From the NCBI GenBank assembly GCA_003453695.1, contig DMNK01000083.1, positions 1-12,168 of the forward strand: a stretch of 12,168 nt of DNA. The letters run 5' to 3'. The DNA comes from Acidimicrobiaceae bacterium (lineage in GTDB: Bacteria > Actinomycetota > Acidimicrobiia > Acidimicrobiales > UBA8190). Under the pieces are notes generated by a model, which had not been told where the DNA came from, did not search any database, and saw nothing but the letters and a program-made list of their open reading frames with translations. Both the position numbers and the translations under genes were made by a program. Every line of letters begins with the position of its first letter. Position 1 is the first letter of the stretch. Positions 10,748 through 12,168 of this stretch are shown piece after piece.

Positions 10748-12168
10748 CTACGACACGCGGGCCGGCTCCGGTTCCGCCAAGCGCCCCGATGCAGCTTCCA
10801 TGTGTCGCGGCCACCACGCCTGGCGACCCGCCAGGGCGGTGACGCTCGGGGTGAAGAACATGGCCACCACGAAGGCGGCCAGGGCGATCCCGCACGACAC
10901 GGCGAAGCCGACCTGGGCCAGGATGCTGTTGCCCCCCAGGATGAGCGAGGCGAAGGTGCCGGCCAGGATGAGCCCCGCCGCGGCGATGGTGGGCCCGGTG
11001 TGCTGGAGCGCCAGGGCGGTGGCGGGGCGGGGCGCGTACCCCTCCTTCGTCTCCTCGCGCAGGCGGGCGATCATCAAGATGTTGTAGTCGGTGCCCAGCG
11101 CCACCACGAAGACGTACATGTACACGGGCAGGATGAACACGAGGCCCGACTGGCCGGCGAGCCCCTGGAACACGAGCACGGTGGTGCCGAGGGTGGCGAG
11201 GAACCCCAGGCCCACCGACACCATGAGGTACCAGGGCGCCACGGCGCTGCGCAGCATGAGCCCCAGGATGAGCAGGATCACGAGGGCGGCGGCGGGGAAC
11301 ACCACGGCGTAGTCGTGGTTCACCGCCCGCTGGATGTCGGCGTACACCGAGGTCGTCCCGCCCACGAGCGCCACCGTCCCGGCCGGCGCCGCCGCATGGG
11401 CGCCCGGCCGAACGGAAGTCTTGAGCAGGTTCACCGCCGCCGTGGAGGCGGGGTCCTTGGTGAGGACCACCGTGTAGTCGGCCACGGTGCCGTCTCGGCT
11501 CACGTGGGGCGGGCTCACCACGCCCACCCCGGGCACACCGGAGAGCGCCCGCCCGTACCCGGTCAGCTCGGACGACGACAACGACCCCCCGCCCACAGCA
11601 TGGAGCAGCACGTCGGTCGGGTCGGTGGCGCCGGGCGGCAGTCCCTTCTCCAAGGTGACGAGCGCCGTCTGGGACTCCGCCGTCTTGGGGATGCCGGCGC
11701 TCGAGAGGTCGAAGGTGGCCTTGAAGCCGAAGGTGCCGATGCCCAGCGCCAGCAGCCCGACCCCCGACACCGCCGCGTACAGGGCGGGCCTCCGGGCCAC
11801 GGCACGACCGATGCGAGCGAAGCGGGCCGCCTCCGGCTCCCGCTGCCAGCTGCGAGAAGGCCAGAACACCCGCGTCCCCAGCAGTGACACCACGGCCGGC
11901 ACCAGCGTCAGGGCGGCCACGAGCATCACGCCCACGGCGATGGCGAGCGCCGGTCCGATGGCCCGGAACACGCTCAGAGAGGAGAGGACGAGGGCCAGGA
12001 AGGCCACCATGACCACGCCCGCCGCCGAGGCGATGGCCTCGCCGGCCCGGGCCACGGCAGTCACCGTGGCGTCCTTGGGGCTCTCGCCGCCGCGCAGGCG
12101 CTCGCGGTAGCGGAACATGACGAACAGGATGTAGTCGGTGCCGATGCCGAACAGCACCACGATGAGGA
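10748..12168 (-). CDS. MMPL/RND-family membrane transporter, C-terminal part (N-terminus outside window)
   Basis: About 472 residues are visible; the frame is open to the right edge, so the true start is beyond it. The GTG at 12160 lies inside a membrane helix and is not a start. Two GTDY motifs (codons at 12131-12142 and 11084-11095), each followed by a positively charged R-x-R-E-type loop, are the paired Asp-Tyr proton relay of MMPL proteins, one in each half. After the first come two helices, a link, TM7 (ALYAAVSGVGLLALGIG) and an extracytoplasmic porter domain of about 150 residues. A last cluster of about five helices and a short polar tail complete it. MMPL proteins use the proton gradient to move lipids, siderophores or drugs outward. 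The missing half should hold the first helix, first porter domain and TM2-4. No regulator or substrate clue is adjacent. Confidence 0.93.
   Translation of the reverse strand, partial: LIVVLFGIGTDYILFVMFRYRERLRGGESPKDATVTAVARAGEAIASAAGVVMVAFLALVLSSLSVFRAIGPALAIAVGVMLVAALTLVPAVVSLLGTRVFWPSRSWQREPEAARFARIGRAVARRPALYAAVSGVGLLALGIGTFGFKATFDLSSAGIPKTAESQTALVTLEKGLPPGATDPTDVLLHAVGGGSLSSSELTGYGRALSGVPGVGVVSPPHVSRDGTVADYTVVLTKDPASTAAVNLLKTSVRPGAHAAAPAGTVALVGGTTSVYADIQRAVNHDYAVVFPAAALVILLILGLMLRSAVAPWYLMVSVGLGFLATLGTTVLVFQGLAGQSGLVFILPVYMYVFVVALGTDYNILMIARLREETKEGYAPRPATALALQHTGPTIAAAGLILAGTFASLILGGNSILAQVGFAVSCGIALAAFVVAMFFTPSVTALAGRQAWWPRHMEAASGRLAEPEPARVS

Noticed and set aside
10322..11887. 521-residue open frame on the plus strand
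   Set aside because: It is antisense to the MMPL and TfoX genes; its His/Glu/Gly/Gln-rich composition is the usual complement of membrane-protein codons.

Overview
The window is GC-rich DNA with frequent GTG starts, GC-ending codons and tightly packed genes. Gene content (MarR/VOC/cupin/NTF2-like enzymes, an Rv2258c-like methyltransferase, an MMPL transporter) points to an actinobacterium, possibly a soil or environmental Acidimicrobiia-type lineage. That placement is an inference from style; no rRNA or marker gene is present. No tRNA, rRNA, CRISPR array, insertion sequence or phage gene was seen.

Region 1 (1-3911). The window opens inside a secreted-lectin-like or beta-propeller-like repeat protein (C-terminal part only). 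It converges, with overlapping stop codons, on a leftward block. In transcription order that block is a cupin, two VOC (glyoxalase-fold) proteins, then after 294 bp an NTF2/SnoaL-like protein and a GNAT acetyltransferase. Divergent from the cupin is a MarR-type regulator. The 87-bp divergent gap holds two copies of a 15-bp imperfect palindrome (consensus GTMMGGWAWCCTTAC), centres 28 bp apart, which I read as the regulator's operators. This MarR/cupin/VOC/VOC unit, perhaps with the NTF2-like and GNAT genes, is the most coherent regulated module in the window. It looks like a small-molecule sensing and conversion or detoxification cassette with unknown substrate.

Region 2 (3912-7400). A small membrane methyltransferase of the isoprenylcysteine carboxyl methyltransferase family is followed by a compact hairpin. 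Next comes an 800-residue ABC-transporter permease with two FtsX-type membrane domains and no ATPase gene nearby. Two perfect GC-rich hairpins follow its stop codon.

Region 3 (7401-10239). A 95-residue dimeric alpha/beta-barrel (monooxygenase-like) protein runs leftward, divergent from a class I SAM-dependent methyltransferase. That gene is followed on the same strand by a compact amidase-signature hydrolase. The amidase ends with a hairpin and converges on the next gene.

Region 4 (10240-12168). A TfoX N-terminal-domain protein with a hairpin directly after its stop, then the C-terminal part of an MMPL/RND-type membrane transporter that runs off the right edge. Both are leftward.

Most genes are familiar families in an ordinary chromosomal arrangement. 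I found no convincing new defence, mobile or RNA-based system. The items most worth checking are the paired MarR operators, the likely leaderless MarR transcript, the cupin with Asp in place of the usual metal-binding Glu, and the twin hairpins after the permease.
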